A stretch of DNA of 64,000 nucleotides, from contig CAJINA010000005.1 of assembly GCA_905176665.1 (NCBI GenBank), positions 97,346 to 161,345 of the forward strand. The letters are read 5' to 3'. This DNA is from Olavius algarvensis Delta 4 endosymbiont (lineage in GTDB: Bacteria > Desulfobacterota > Desulfobacteria > Desulfobacterales > CAJINA01). Shown piece by piece: positions 43,621 to 52,493 of the stretch. Position 1 is the first letter of the stretch. Every line of letters begins with the position of its first letter. The notes under the pieces are model-generated. The model was not told the DNA's origin, made no database searches, and worked only from the letters and a program-made list of their open reading frames with translations. Position numbers and translations under genes: made by a program.

Positions 43621-43727
43621 GCCGACTTGCTTTCAACAAATAAGTCGGCCAGTCAGCCCGGTTGATGATATCACAAGCTTCTCAAATTGCAGATATGTAA
43701 AGGTTCATAGCAGCTATCTGCAATTTG
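43621..43727. terminator. Two stem-loops between convergent genes
   Basis: GCCGACTT (43621-43628) pairs with AAGTCGGC (43642-43649), and CAAATTGCAGATA (43683-43695) pairs perfectly with TATCTGCAATTTG (43715-43727). They lie between the end of etfA and the end of the opposing substrate-binding protein gene, a place where bidirectional termination is expected. Confidence 0.6.
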
Positions 43728-43826
43728 AATAATTTCTAATAGGCTAACCAAAATTCTATTCGTTTTGGTGGAAATTAGCATGAACGGCTGTACCGCTATT
43801 TTTTAAGTATCCAAACCTGGTTGTCA

Positions 43827-44579
43827 TTACATATATTTTCGATATAGTTTTTTGTAGCGTCCGTCTTGCTTCATTTGATCCAGAGCAGTCTGGAGTTTTA
43901 CTAATATAGCATTGGATACTTGTTTGCTTAACGCAATGAAATAGTGAGAACCGCCTGACATGAGATAGACTGGTTCGGCCATTTGCATCTTTGCGGGAGG
44001 GTTCAGTTTCTTTAGATGCCAAGCCATTTCCGCATTGTTGAAAGGGACCAAGTCAATGCGCCCCGCAACAAGCTTTCTTATGTTTTGAATTTCTATAGAT
44101 GTAAATTGAAGATTTTTCTTTTCTGTAAATCCACTCTTTATTAAATATTCTGCCGATGAGGATTTTCGGACAACGCCAATTTGATAGCGCTTAGCATCGT
44201 CCAAAGAGCGTAATTCGATATCTTCTCTACTGGTCAGTTTATATAGCCAGATCTCTCGAGGACAAATAGGGCCAACCCAATTAAAATGGTCATTACGCTT
44301 TTCATTACGGTGCATAGCTGGAATTAGAATGTTTGGTGCTTTCTGTATTTCGAATAGAGCTCTTGCCCATGGCCAAATCTCCGGCTTTCCATCCTGCTTA
44401 ATTCCCGTATCACTGAATAAGTGTTCAATTATTTCAATTGCAAATCCAGTTATTGATTCGTTTTCTTCAAAACTAAATGGCGGCCAGTCTTCAGCAATAA
44501 CCCGAATGCCTTGCCCTTCGGCAAATATACTTACAGGGATTATTAAGATGGATAGAATTATTAAGAGTAATGATCTCAT
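43827..44579 (-). CDS. Periplasmic substrate-binding protein (SBP family 3-like)
   Basis: 250 residues from the ATG at 44579 with AAAGGG upstream. A signal peptide, MRSLLLIILSILIIPVSIFAEG, is split around residue 20. The mature part has VIAEDWPPFSFEENESITGFAIEII, the hallmark of amino-acid-type binding proteins, then the second lobe with IGVVRKSSSAEYLI and GRIDLVPFNNAEMAWHLK, and ends LQTALDQMKQDGRYKKLYRKYM. No ABC permease or ATPase gene is adjacent, so it may be an orphan or a solute sensor. Confidence 0.85.
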   Translation of the reverse strand: MRSLLLIILSILIIPVSIFAEGQGIRVIAEDWPPFSFEENESITGFAIEIIEHLFSDTGIKQDGKPEIWPWARALFEIQKAPNILIPAMHRNEKRNDHFNWVGPICPREIWLYKLTSREDIELRSLDDAKRYQIGVVRKSSSAEYLIKSGFTEKKNLQFTSIEIQNIRKLVAGRIDLVPFNNAEMAWHLKKLNPPAKMQMAEPVYLMSGGSHYFIALSKQVSNAILVKLQTALDQMKQDGRYKKLYRKYM

Positions 44580-44844
44580 AATTGCACCCTTTTCAGCTTT
44601 TCCTTTAGGTCTCGGTAAGTAGATATTTTTGGAAATCATTAAAGCTATTGACGTAGCCTAAGTGCACCCACAGTATCGGATATACAAATCTTATACCAAA
44701 TTATTGGAAACTACAGATTAATAGCAGTTACATGTGTTTTTAACACCAGGGGTGGGATTGTTCATTGTTCCTTTCAACGATAATATCATAATACGTTTAT
44801 TCCTTTGGTAGGTGTCCGGATTAATGCTGGCTATCGCCAACGGT

Positions 44845-45549
44845 TTACCCCCGCATCAGGCTTTCAAGCTGTTTAATGCTCTTTGCACTTCCCATAACGA
44901 CAATAGTATCCCCAATGACAAATTTAGTATCTGCTTTAGGGTTAAACAGCATATCCCCTTTTTGATTCTGTATGGCAATGACAATCAGATTCATCTCCTG
45001 CCGGATCCCGGATTCCATCAGGCTGACATTAGCGAGTTTTGCTCTCTTCCTGATAAGGATTTCCTCGAACTGAAATTCGGTTGATTCATCATTAAATGCG
45101 GTTTCAAGAAATTTAATGACCGTAGGGCGTAAAATTGCGTGGGCCATACGCCGGGCACCGATATCATAGGGTGATATCACTTTGTGGGCACCGGCTTCTT
45201 CAAGGGTTTTCTTATATGAATCCTGGGATGCCCGGGCCACCACAAAAATGTCAGGATTCAACTTCAATGCTAACTGAACAAGCAAAAAATTTTCATCATC
45301 TGTTCCTAAGCCGGCAATGATCCCGGATGCACGTTTTATACCGGCCCTGATCAGCACATTTTCATCAGTCGCCTCTCCAATCAGGTAAAGGACACCATCT
45401 CCATTCAGCTGGGTTTCATGCTTACTATCTCTTTCTACGGCCACCACATTGATGTACTTCTGGACCAAGTATTGCGTCAGCAACCGGCCAATCCTGCCAT
45501 AGCCACAGACTATATAATGGCCACCGAGTTTTTCAATTTGATTTTCCAA
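44845..45549 (-). CDS. RCK (TrkA-N/TrkA-C) regulatory protein
   Basis: 234 residues from a TTG with GGGAGG six bases upstream. The TrkA-N Rossmann domain has HYIVCGYGRIGRLLTQYL (GxGxxG) and VVAVERD; TrkA-C follows at about 145-234 (EILIRKRAKLANVSLMES, GDTIVVMGSAKSIKQLE). In most relatives this region is fused after two channel helices; here no membrane segment precedes it and the 290 bases upstream do not encode one. It may regulate a channel or transporter encoded elsewhere, or the gene lost its pore half. Confidence 0.85.
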   Translation of the reverse strand: MENQIEKLGGHYIVCGYGRIGRLLTQYLVQKYINVVAVERDSKHETQLNGDGVLYLIGEATDENVLIRAGIKRASGIIAGLGTDDENFLLVQLALKLNPDIFVVARASQDSYKKTLEEAGAHKVISPYDIGARRMAHAILRPTVIKFLETAFNDESTEFQFEEILIRKRAKLANVSLMESGIRQEMNLIVIAIQNQKGDMLFNPKADTKFVIGDTIVVMGSAKSIKQLESLMRG

Positions 45550-45840
45550 TTTTTGCCTCCCAAGAACGGATTAGATACATCCTTCCACCATAAATTAAAT
45601 AATACCCTTTATCAGGCGCAGCGAATCTGGGTGGTGCGATTTGAATTTACTGTATCACGTTCAATGGAATTATTAAATAATTGGCGGTTATCCAGAAAAT
45701 TCAAATGAGAAGAAACCTGAGCCGGGATCGATGTTCCAATTGATTTCATTCCACCTTGCACCTCATTTTCAATGGTTTATCTTGGTACTGTACCCAGGCG
45801 CACACCCAAACAGCATCCAATTTAATACAGGAGCAAAACA

Positions 45841-46338
45841 ATGACATACCCGAGAACTTTTTCACACATAGGAATATCTGTCACGAAGCTTGAGCAGGCC
45901 GTGGATTTTTATACCAACGTCCTTGGGTGGTACGTGATCATGCCACCCACGGAGATTGTTGCCGACGATTCTGCTATTGGCGTGATGTGCAACGACGTTT
46001 TTGGTGAAGGCTGGGGCAGTTTTCGTATCGCCCATCTGTCCACGGGTGACAAGATCGGGGTCGAAATTTTTGAATTTCGAAACGCCGAGCAACGGGAAAA
46101 CAACTTTGAATACTGGAAAACCGGTGTTTTTCACTTTTGTGTACAAGACCCGGATGTCGAAGGTTTGGCGGCCAAGATCGTAGAACACGGCGGTAAACAG
46201 CGAATGCCTGTACGCGAATATTACCCTGGTGAAAAGCCTTACCGCATGGTCTATTGCGAAGACCCCTTTGGAAACCTGATCGAAATATACTCTCACAGCT
46301 ATGAACTAACATACTCCGCAGGAGCATATCAGGAATAG
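45841..46338 (+). CDS. VOC (glyoxalase/bleomycin-resistance fold) family protein
   Basis: 165 residues. FSHIGISVTKLEQAVDFYTNVLGW and GVFHFCVQDPDVEGLAAKIVEHGG are the two beta-alpha-beta modules, with a C-terminal YCEDPFGNLIEIYSH. Metal ligands His and Glu are at the expected places (H of SHIG, E of NLIEIY). Substrate unknown; relatives include lactoylglutathione lyases and dioxygenases. A terminator lies 22 bases downstream. Confidence 0.85.
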   Translation: MTYPRTFSHIGISVTKLEQAVDFYTNVLGWYVIMPPTEIVADDSAIGVMCNDVFGEGWGSFRIAHLSTGDKIGVEIFEFRNAEQRENNFEYWKTGVFHFCVQDPDVEGLAAKIVEHGGKQRMPVREYYPGEKPYRMVYCEDPFGNLIEIYSHSYELTYSAGAYQE

Positions 46339-46359
46339 TTTTAAGCCACATAAAGACAG

Positions 46360-46385
46360 GGCTCGCACTTTCGTGCGGGCCTTTT
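46360..46385 (+). terminator. Rho-independent terminator after the VOC gene
   Basis: GGCTCGCAC and GTGCGGGCC pair over 9 bp (one G-T) around TTTC, followed by TTTTCT. Beyond it, 46386-46675 shows no gene. Confidence 0.85.
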
Positions 46386-46675
46386 CTCTGTTGAGTGCAC
46401 ACTATGGCCAAGCAAATGCAATATTCCAGTATTCCTGAAACTATGAATATTTCAAATGGTATGGCTCGGCTGCGCGCCCGCCTAACTGGTCAAGTCAGGT
46501 ACAAAGGCTGACATATTGAAAAACCGGGGTGCCAATGTGGTCATCCCGGCCTAAACAACATTTTCGATATTCCTCGCTGATCACAAAATCAGAAATACCA
46601 TCGAAACATGGTCGTAGTCTTCGGGGTTGCAAAATGACTATCCGGCAGACCTGCAAGCTTAAAAGAATATATACT

Positions 46676-46930
46676 TTACATAAAGCCGGAGGGGCCATTA
46701 AAGCCGAATCCCATTGATTCATTGAAGTCAAGACCGGGGTAGCTACTCTCCTCTTTTACCTGGAGTTTTGCAGACATGGATTCCAGCCCCAGCCCAAGGC
46801 TCCAGTTCTTCCAGGGCTGGTACTCCGGCCCCAGTGTGGCACAGGCACTCAGCGTAGAGAGTCCGCCGGCCAGGATCAGGCAATACCATAGTTGCCGGGT
46901 GCGTTTTCTCATGGTTTGGCAAGTGCTCAT
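46676..46930 (-). CDS. Small lipoprotein
   Basis: 84 residues. A signal sequence with the lipobox LSAC (WYCLILAGGLSTLSAC) is followed by a short hydrophilic mature part of about 55 residues. Its ATG overlaps the TGA of the upstream AI-2E-type permease gene (ATGA), indicating coupling; an internal ATG at residue 7 is possible. Function not recognised. Confidence 0.6.
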   Translation of the reverse strand: MSTCQTMRKRTRQLWYCLILAGGLSTLSACATLGPEYQPWKNWSLGLGLESMSAKLQVKEESSYPGLDFNESMGFGFNGPSGFM

Positions 46931-48018
46931 TCTGGTTTGTCGGCCACACCCTCCACTTGAGTTTTTCCATCGAGCCAGGCTGTAAATAGTGTGTAAATGA
47001 TAGCCAGTATAACCGCGCCAACAAAAAGTCCCAGAATCCCTGACAAAATCATACCCCCCAGGGAACCAATTAAAATAACGAGCATCGGTATATCGACCCC
47101 GCGGCCCATGAGAAGCGGTTTTAAAATTCCGTCGCTGGCGCTGACAATAAGAACCCAGATAAGGAAAAGAACCGCGGTCGTCGTGCTTGCTGCTGAAAAC
47201 ATATAGGCTGCCACGGGTCCTAAAATGAGAATAGGCGGCAATTGGCTCACAGCGCAGATTAACACCAGGATAGCCCAGAGACCTGCAGCCGGCACACCGA
47301 CTACCAGCATGCCGAGTACCGAAAGGATCGATTGAATGACGGCCACCCCCACGACACCCTGCATCACCCCCCGGATGGTCGCCACTGATAGATCGGCAAT
47401 CTCCGGGCCCCTGTCACCCGTAAACCGCGTGAACACCTTGCGGGCCAGGCCTGTGCTTGGTTCTGATTTTGCAAGGAACACACCCGCAATAATGGTTGAT
47501 ATAACGATCATGAAGATACCGGACAATCCTCCACCCACAGAACTCAGCACAGCTTCTAAAGTCGATTTAATTTGCGGCGCGTATTGTTTAAGGGCTGCGG
47601 TAAGATTGGTAGATGCCAGGAGCCACGCTTCGTGAAGTGATTTACCAACCACGGGCCAACCCGCCACGGCTTCGGGCGGCGGGGGAACCGTCAGGGTTCC
47701 ATTTTGCATCTGTTCCACCACTGTCTGCATCGTCTCAATGGAAGATACAACCAGCAGGACCGTTGGGATAATGAGCACGGCAATAATCGTGAGGACAAAA
47801 AGTACCGCGGATAGGGTCCGCCGGCCACCTGCTTTTTTTGAAACCCAGGCTATAAAGGGTTCTGATGCGACGGCCAGGATCATGCCCCAGATAACTGGGA
47901 CTAAGAATGGTCTTACCAAAAGGAAGGCCCATACCACCAAAATCCCGAGAAGCGCTACTTTGATGATGACCTCGATCATATTTTTCTGAAACAGTTTCTG
48001 GCTGTCCAGGGATTCCAT
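46927..48018 (-). CDS. AI-2E family (PerM/YdiK-like) membrane transporter
   Basis: 363 residues with about seven to eight membrane helices (IIKVALLGILVVWAFLLVRPFL at the N-terminus; VVGVAVIQSILSVLGMLVVG and AGLWAILVLICAVSQLPPIL later). The family signature around the central helices and LIVSASDGILKPLLMGRG near the end are typical. Members export a signal such as AI-2 or act as Na+/H+ antiporters, so the substrate is uncertain. It is followed by a translationally coupled lipoprotein gene. Confidence 0.88.
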   Translation of the reverse strand: MESLDSQKLFQKNMIEVIIKVALLGILVVWAFLLVRPFLVPVIWGMILAVASEPFIAWVSKKAGGRRTLSAVLFVLTIIAVLIIPTVLLVVSSIETMQTVVEQMQNGTLTVPPPPEAVAGWPVVGKSLHEAWLLASTNLTAALKQYAPQIKSTLEAVLSSVGGGLSGIFMIVISTIIAGVFLAKSEPSTGLARKVFTRFTGDRGPEIADLSVATIRGVMQGVVGVAVIQSILSVLGMLVVGVPAAGLWAILVLICAVSQLPPILILGPVAAYMFSAASTTTAVLFLIWVLIVSASDGILKPLLMGRGVDIPMLVILIGSLGGMILSGILGLFVGAVILAIIYTLFTAWLDGKTQVEGVADKPE

Positions 48019-48237
48019 AATGCCCTTTCCTCCTGTACTTCTAATTTTAACACTGTAAAAAAACCGTATAATTCAGGTGTGGCGTGGTTCGATCGGCAAC
48101 ATACTCACAAAGCTGAGACCCAAGATTCATTGAAAAGATAAAAAACAGTGCCGGATTATGAAGCTTGTGAAATCTTGCCAATATCACAATGACGTTAAAA
48201 TGGTCGTAGTCTTCAGCGTTGTGATTAGAATGAGGTA

Positions 48238-48381
48238 TCACCTGTTTTTAAACTCTAGGGTACGTTGCTGGTCGTCTCGTTTTTTGCTTTCCTTTTTAGG
48301 TTCATAAAAATAAAGCCAGATCAATAGCCCGATGAAAGCAAACACAAACAGATTCATCAATGTATCTAATAAGCCCATCAT
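48238..48381 (-). CDS. 47-residue single-span membrane protein coupled to the BCCT transporter
   Basis: ATG at 48381, three bases after the TAG stop of the BCCT gene (TTTAGGAAATGATG), open to TGA at 48238. It begins MMGLLDTLMNLFVFAFIGLL, continues with a hydrophobic span of about 20 residues ending WLYFYE, then a basic tail rich in Lys, Arg, Asp and Gln. The layout (short lumenal start, one helix, charged tail) and the tight coupling suggest a transporter accessory subunit or stabiliser. No family recognised. Confidence 0.65.
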   Translation of the reverse strand: MMGLLDTLMNLFVFAFIGLLIWLYFYEPKKESKKRDDQQRTLEFKNR

Positions 48382-48384
48382 TTC

Positions 48385-49869
48385 CTAAACCTTTTCATTT
48401 TTGATCGTTTTTAAGAGGCATACCAGCAATAAAAGAATGACAAATACAAAGGGGCCGGCACTCATCGCAATAATATTCCTGATGGCACCGACACTACCCG
48501 ATAGAATCATGACGAGGCCTAAAACGCCTAAAATCACGCCCCATATCAATTTGATCTTTACTGAGGGATTTTGGGAACCGCCCGTTGAGAACATGGCCAG
48601 CACATACGCGGCGCTCACCACACTTGTAACGATAAACAAGAACGCAGCCACACTCGTTGCTACTATGGTTAGCTTAGACAATGGCATGTTCCCTAATAGG
48701 AGAAATGTTGTCTGGTTGATATTTTCTTGCACAATAGCCGGGTCAAGTTGACTGGCCGCACTTTGATAAAATCCGAGCCCACCGAAAACACCGAACCAGA
48801 ATATCGAAAAGAAAGTCGGGGCCAAAAGTACGCCCAGAATGAACTCCCGAATGGTTCGGCCGCGGGAGATCCTGGCAATGAAAACGCCTACAAACGGCGC
48901 CCATGCCAGCCACCATACCATGTAGTTCAGGGACCAGGATTCGAACCAAACTTTCGCTCCTTCCTCGAAATAGGCCAGTGTTGAGAAACCGGCCGGCAGG
49001 GCTTGATAAAAATACTGGCCGATTGCTTCAACAATGCCGTTCATGAGAAACGAGGTGGGGCCGAAAAGCAGAAGGAAGACCATCAAGGCAACGGCAATGA
49101 TGAGGGCGGTATTGGAAAGCACCGCCATGCCTTTGCTGAGATCGACGGTCAAAGGTAGTATGTAAGCCGCACAGAGTATTCCAAAAATGGTGAGCGTCAA
49201 ACCCATGCCAGTGTTTTTCAGATTCAACAGCGTGATAATACCATCCTGGACCTGAAAGACACCAAGCGCCAGGGATCCGGCGAGACCGATGGCAATGGCG
49301 TAAATGGACAGCAGGTCGACCAGCCACCCAGTCCCACGCACCAGTGGGTTGTTACCAAAGGTTGCCCGGATTGGTCCGCTAACCAGTTGCGGCACATCTT
49401 TCCTGAAACCGAAATAGGCGATTGCCAGGGCGGTCACGCCGTAAATGGCCCAGGCATGCAGGCCCCAGTTAAAAAGGGTAATCAACATGGCATTGCTGGC
49501 AGCCTTTGGAGGAGGCGCCCCTTGCCCGGCCAGAAATAGATAATGGGTTATCGGTTCGGCGGCGCCGTAAAATAGCAAACCAACCCCCATGCCGGCTGCA
49601 AACATCATGGTCAGCCAACTCATGGTGGAGAACTCTGGCTCATCGTCGTCACGCCCGAGTTTAATTTTGCCAAATTTTGAGAGTGCCAGTATGAAACTGG
49701 TAATCAGCAGAAAACTGACGGTCAGCATGACGAACCAGCCCCGGCTTCTCAGCGTGATTTTCACCTGTTCGGAGGCGAAGTTCGACAAGCCCTGAGTGTC
49801 GATAATGCCCCATATCGATACGCCGATGGTCAACGCCAATGCGATAAGGAGCAGCGGATTTTTAAACAT
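48385..49869 (-). CDS. BCCT family transporter (betaine/choline/carnitine type)
   Basis: 494 residues with about twelve helices. It has AAGMGVGLLFYGAAEPITHYL, NWGLHAWAIYGVTALAIAYF and the family hallmark WSLNYMVWWLAWAPFVGVFIARISRGRTIREFI. The glycine-rich segment in helix 1 prime is AGMGVGLL; the GMGIG/GMGVG type is usual for sodium-coupled members. It imports a quaternary ammonium compound such as glycine betaine, useful both for osmoprotection and, in some sulfate reducers, as a methyl donor feeding C1 metabolism. The substrate is not readable. A 47-residue protein is encoded immediately downstream. Confidence 0.92.
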   Translation of the reverse strand: MFKNPLLLIALALTIGVSIWGIIDTQGLSNFASEQVKITLRSRGWFVMLTVSFLLITSFILALSKFGKIKLGRDDDEPEFSTMSWLTMMFAAGMGVGLLFYGAAEPITHYLFLAGQGAPPPKAASNAMLITLFNWGLHAWAIYGVTALAIAYFGFRKDVPQLVSGPIRATFGNNPLVRGTGWLVDLLSIYAIAIGLAGSLALGVFQVQDGIITLLNLKNTGMGLTLTIFGILCAAYILPLTVDLSKGMAVLSNTALIIAVALMVFLLLFGPTSFLMNGIVEAIGQYFYQALPAGFSTLAYFEEGAKVWFESWSLNYMVWWLAWAPFVGVFIARISRGRTIREFILGVLLAPTFFSIFWFGVFGGLGFYQSAASQLDPAIVQENINQTTFLLLGNMPLSKLTIVATSVAAFLFIVTSVVSAAYVLAMFSTGGSQNPSVKIKLIWGVILGVLGLVMILSGSVGAIRNIIAMSAGPFVFVILLLLVCLLKTIKNEKV

Positions 49870-50071
49870 ATTCAGTTCCTGTCTTCAAATTGATGTTGTT
49901 CCCAGATCCTGACAACCATTTACCGGATATAACCTCAGAACTCAGGAGCCTATTCGATGATTGCATACCGAAGCTTTAATATTTATTACCAAAGTATCCC
50001 AATAAACCCAACTGTCAACTGCTTGCATCCGATTTTGGGGCATGTATTCATCAAACGTTAACAGTCATTAT

Positions 50072-50158
50072 TGGCGCGCCGAACTTGGTTTTGAATCGCC
50101 CGACAAAGGACACCGCAATCAAAGCTCTCTGTCCTAACCATCTGAGCAATCGGGAGTT
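50072..50158 (-). other. tRNA-Gln-like structured sequence, degenerate
   Basis: On the minus strand GCTCAGATGGTTAGGAC looks like a D arm and CTTTGAT like the anticodon loop of tRNA-Gln (TTG). CCCGA pairs with TCGGG and GGACA with TGTCC, but no 5-bp anticodon stem, T arm or acceptor stem forms. It is therefore a decayed tRNA, or another structured element. The rest of 49870-50308 shows no gene. Confidence 0.35.
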
Positions 50159-50308
50159 TGGAGGTCACGCCCGGCCTTATCATGTTATCAGAGGCGTATC
50201 CTTTATCTTAACCGTGGAATGATTTTGGCGTTTTTGTTATCGTGCCAAACCAGCCAGAAAGCAGAAATTAAAATTTTATGTAAAATAAGAGGCGGTCAAG
50301 AAAGAGGG

Positions 50309-50689
50309 TTACGATATTGATTGATTTAACAGGGCGCGGTCTTCTTCAACGATTAGGGCAGGGCGATTATCCTTTTTATTGATGTGGACCAACACCGACT
50401 TACTCTCAGCGCAAAGGGAGTCGTTTTGCCAGACTTCTTGTGAGATTGTCAGGGAGCTGGTGCCTGTTTTTTCGGTAACGGTTTTGATCAATACGTCAGA
50501 ACCGAGGAAAATCTCCTTTCTAAAGTCCTGTTCAATCCGCGCCAGAAAGTATTTAAACTTACGACCTTTAAGTGCGAATTGAAGAAAATCTACCCGACTC
50601 TCTTCCAGCCAGACCGGAATTACAGTGTTGCCGATGTGACCGGCTCCATTTACTTCTGAAACACGTGGCTTGATTGTGTATGCGTGCAT
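50309..50689 (-). CDS. Acyl-CoA thioesterase of the hotdog (4HBT/YbgC) fold
   Basis: 126 residues. It opens YTIKPRVSEVNGAGHIGNTVIPVWLEESRVDFL, the 4HBT signature region; the usual catalytic Asp of YbgC-type enzymes (D-x-x-G-H-x-N) is here N-G-A-G-H-I-G-N, so the Asp is replaced by Asn. RIEQDFRKEIFLGSDVLIKT and SSLTISQEVW complete the fold. The substitution makes normal YbgC chemistry uncertain. It stands alone, upstream of nothing on the same strand nearby. Confidence 0.75.
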   Translation of the reverse strand: MHAYTIKPRVSEVNGAGHIGNTVIPVWLEESRVDFLQFALKGRKFKYFLARIEQDFRKEIFLGSDVLIKTVTEKTGTSSLTISQEVWQNDSLCAESKSVLVHINKKDNRPALIVEEDRALLNQSIS

Positions 50690-50812
50690 TTTTATTTGTT
50701 TTCCTGGCGCTGGTTTACCTCACCCGTCGGATGATATTAGTATTGTAGGGAATCTGGCCATTATCAGACATTAACCCAACCATTAGATGTGATTAGGCTA
50801 TCGTAATATTAA

Positions 50813-51661
50813 TCATTTTGGGGAAGTTCCGATAGTATTGCTCAGGCGGACGAATTCTTCTGCTGTCAGGGTTTCGGCCCGCCGCACCGGGTCGATACCT
50901 GCTGCGGTGAGCGCTTTTTCGGCCCTTTGACCATCTATGCCGAGTTGGCTCTGGCTGAGAGCGTTTTTCAAAGTTTTGCGCCGTTTTCCGAAGGCTGCCT
51001 TGACAACCTGAAACAGGTAATCCTCACCATCGGCCAGCTCACCCGCGTTTTCCCGGAACTTGATTTCGATGACCTCCGAATCGACCTTGGGACGGGGAAA
51101 GAACATCCGGGCCTTGATGGTAGCCAGTGATTTAATCTCGGAACAATAGGCCAGCATGACGGTGATGCGCCCGTATGCTTTGCTGCCGGCTTTGGCGACC
51201 AGCCGTTCAGCCAGTTCCTTTTGGAACATGACGATGGCCCGATCGACAACTGCCCGCGCCTTGATCAGCTTTACCAGGATCTGAGAAGAAATATTGTAGG
51301 GCAGATTGCCGAGTACCACGATTTTACCCGAGGCACCTTGGGCCAGATTCCCAATATCCAGATTGAGAATGCTGTCGCGTACAATCGTGACGTTGTCTCT
51401 GCCCGCGGCCAGCAGTTCGGTTTTTAAAAGTTCCGCGATTTTGCGGTCGGTTTCCACGGCGGTCACCCGGGCCACCTGCATTGCTGCCGGGATCGTCAGG
51501 GCGCCCAGACCGGAACCGATTTCCAGGACCGTGTCCTCTGGACCAAGCGCGGCCCGATCCACGATCATCTGAGCGGACGATGGCTCGGCCAGAAAGTTCT
51601 GCCCGAGCTGTTTTTTGGGGTGCAGGTTCCAGGCCGAAAGCAGGGTACGGGGAGAGGTCAT
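50813..51661 (-). CDS. rsmA: 16S rRNA (adenine1518/1519-N6) dimethyltransferase
   Basis: 282 residues (also called KsgA). KKQLGQNFLAEPSSAQMIV, the SAM-binding motif VLEIGSGLGALTIP, the acidic residue in AVETDRK, and the catalytic NLPYNISSQILVKL are all present; the C-terminal helical domain has KAAFGKRRKTLKNAL. It dimethylates two adenines in the 3' end of 16S rRNA during small-subunit assembly. Normal length. No obvious operon partner. Confidence 0.95.
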   Translation of the reverse strand: MTSPRTLLSAWNLHPKKQLGQNFLAEPSSAQMIVDRAALGPEDTVLEIGSGLGALTIPAAMQVARVTAVETDRKIAELLKTELLAAGRDNVTIVRDSILNLDIGNLAQGASGKIVVLGNLPYNISSQILVKLIKARAVVDRAIVMFQKELAERLVAKAGSKAYGRITVMLAYCSEIKSLATIKARMFFPRPKVDSEVIEIKFRENAGELADGEDYLFQVVKAAFGKRRKTLKNALSQSQLGIDGQRAEKALTAAGIDPVRRAETLTAEEFVRLSNTIGTSPK

Positions 51662-51740
51662 GAAAGGTCCATTTTAGTCGTTATGTTCAAATTGTAAAAT
51701 AGTGCGGGTTTTACCGGATCTTATTCAGCTTCGTTGTCGC

Positions 51741-51840
51741 AAAGGGTCCAAGGGCTCAAGGGGTCGAGGGTTCGAGTGATTTTTATGATCGGTCTTTTGC
51801 CTTTTGATTTTCACTTGGCCCCTTGAACCCTCGGACCCTT
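51741..51840. repeat. 100-bp inverted-repeat element
   Basis: AAGGGTCCAAGGGCTCAAGG (continuing GGTCGAGGGTTCGAGTG) at the left mirrors TCGGACCCTT at the right, whose inverse reads AAGGGTCCGAGGGTTCAAGG. The ends pair over about 30 bases with small gaps. It is non-coding and accounts for much of the gap between rsmA and the next gene. Confidence 0.65.
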
Positions 51841-52028
51841 ATTCATAGCACTTAACGCCTGAAACTCAAAACTGACCAATCCTGATTTGGGCGTTTGTTT
51901 CACTGAGTCGCTTCGGTTGGCCCCCTATGCTTGACTTTTGGTGGTAGACTCCTTACTTTTTAAAAACGATATTTTTCGAGTTAATTCCTTGTAATTATTA
52001 GCAGGTTTATATGTTTACGGAGGTCGGG

Positions 52029-52427
52029 ATGAGTAAAAAAAAAGGCAAGGCGGTCAGTTTTGACGCCATGGTGAAGTTCTTTATTCAATATTACGATCTG
52101 CCCACCAAGACGGATATTGACAAACTCGTGGAAAGGATCGACCGGCTCGAAATGCTCATGCAGGATATAGCTGCCGGAGGCGTGACCAGCGGGCGGGCGG
52201 CCAGGCGGTCCGGACGACGCAAGGCGACCCGGCCACGTGCGGCGACGACGGCCGCCGACACAGTTTACGCCGCTATGCTGTCGTTTAAAAAAGGAGCTGA
52301 TCTGGCGGATATCCAGGCCAAAACCGGTTTCGGCGAAAAAAAACTGCGCAACATTATTTTCAGGCTGCACAAACTGGGGCGGATTCAACGTCTCAGCCGG
52401 GGCGTCTACCGGGCAAAACCGGATTGA
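52029..52427 (+). CDS. Small putative winged-helix protein
   Basis: 132 residues from the ATG at 52029, chosen because GGAGG lies five bases upstream (an ATG 18 bases earlier lacks one). The N-terminal 45 residues are predicted helical (FDAMVKFFIQYYDLPTKTDIDKLVERIDRLEML). A basic Arg/Ala linker (RRSGRRKATRPRAA) joins it to a C-terminal helix-turn-helix-like segment (GADLADIQAKTGFGEKKLRNIIFRLHKLGRIQRLSRGVYRA). The end resembles a winged helix with a wing of GVYR. DNA binding is inferred, target unknown. Confidence 0.65.
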   Translation: MSKKKGKAVSFDAMVKFFIQYYDLPTKTDIDKLVERIDRLEMLMQDIAAGGVTSGRAARRSGRRKATRPRAATTAADTVYAAMLSFKKGADLADIQAKTGFGEKKLRNIIFRLHKLGRIQRLSRGVYRAKPD

Positions 52428-52493
52428 TAACGACCTGAACAGACCACCAGCACTAAGCCCATAGTTTGAACAGTGGCAATGAAAGGAAGACCA

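Noticed and set aside
50072..50158. Functional tRNA-Gln
   Set aside because: The anticodon, T and acceptor stems do not pair.
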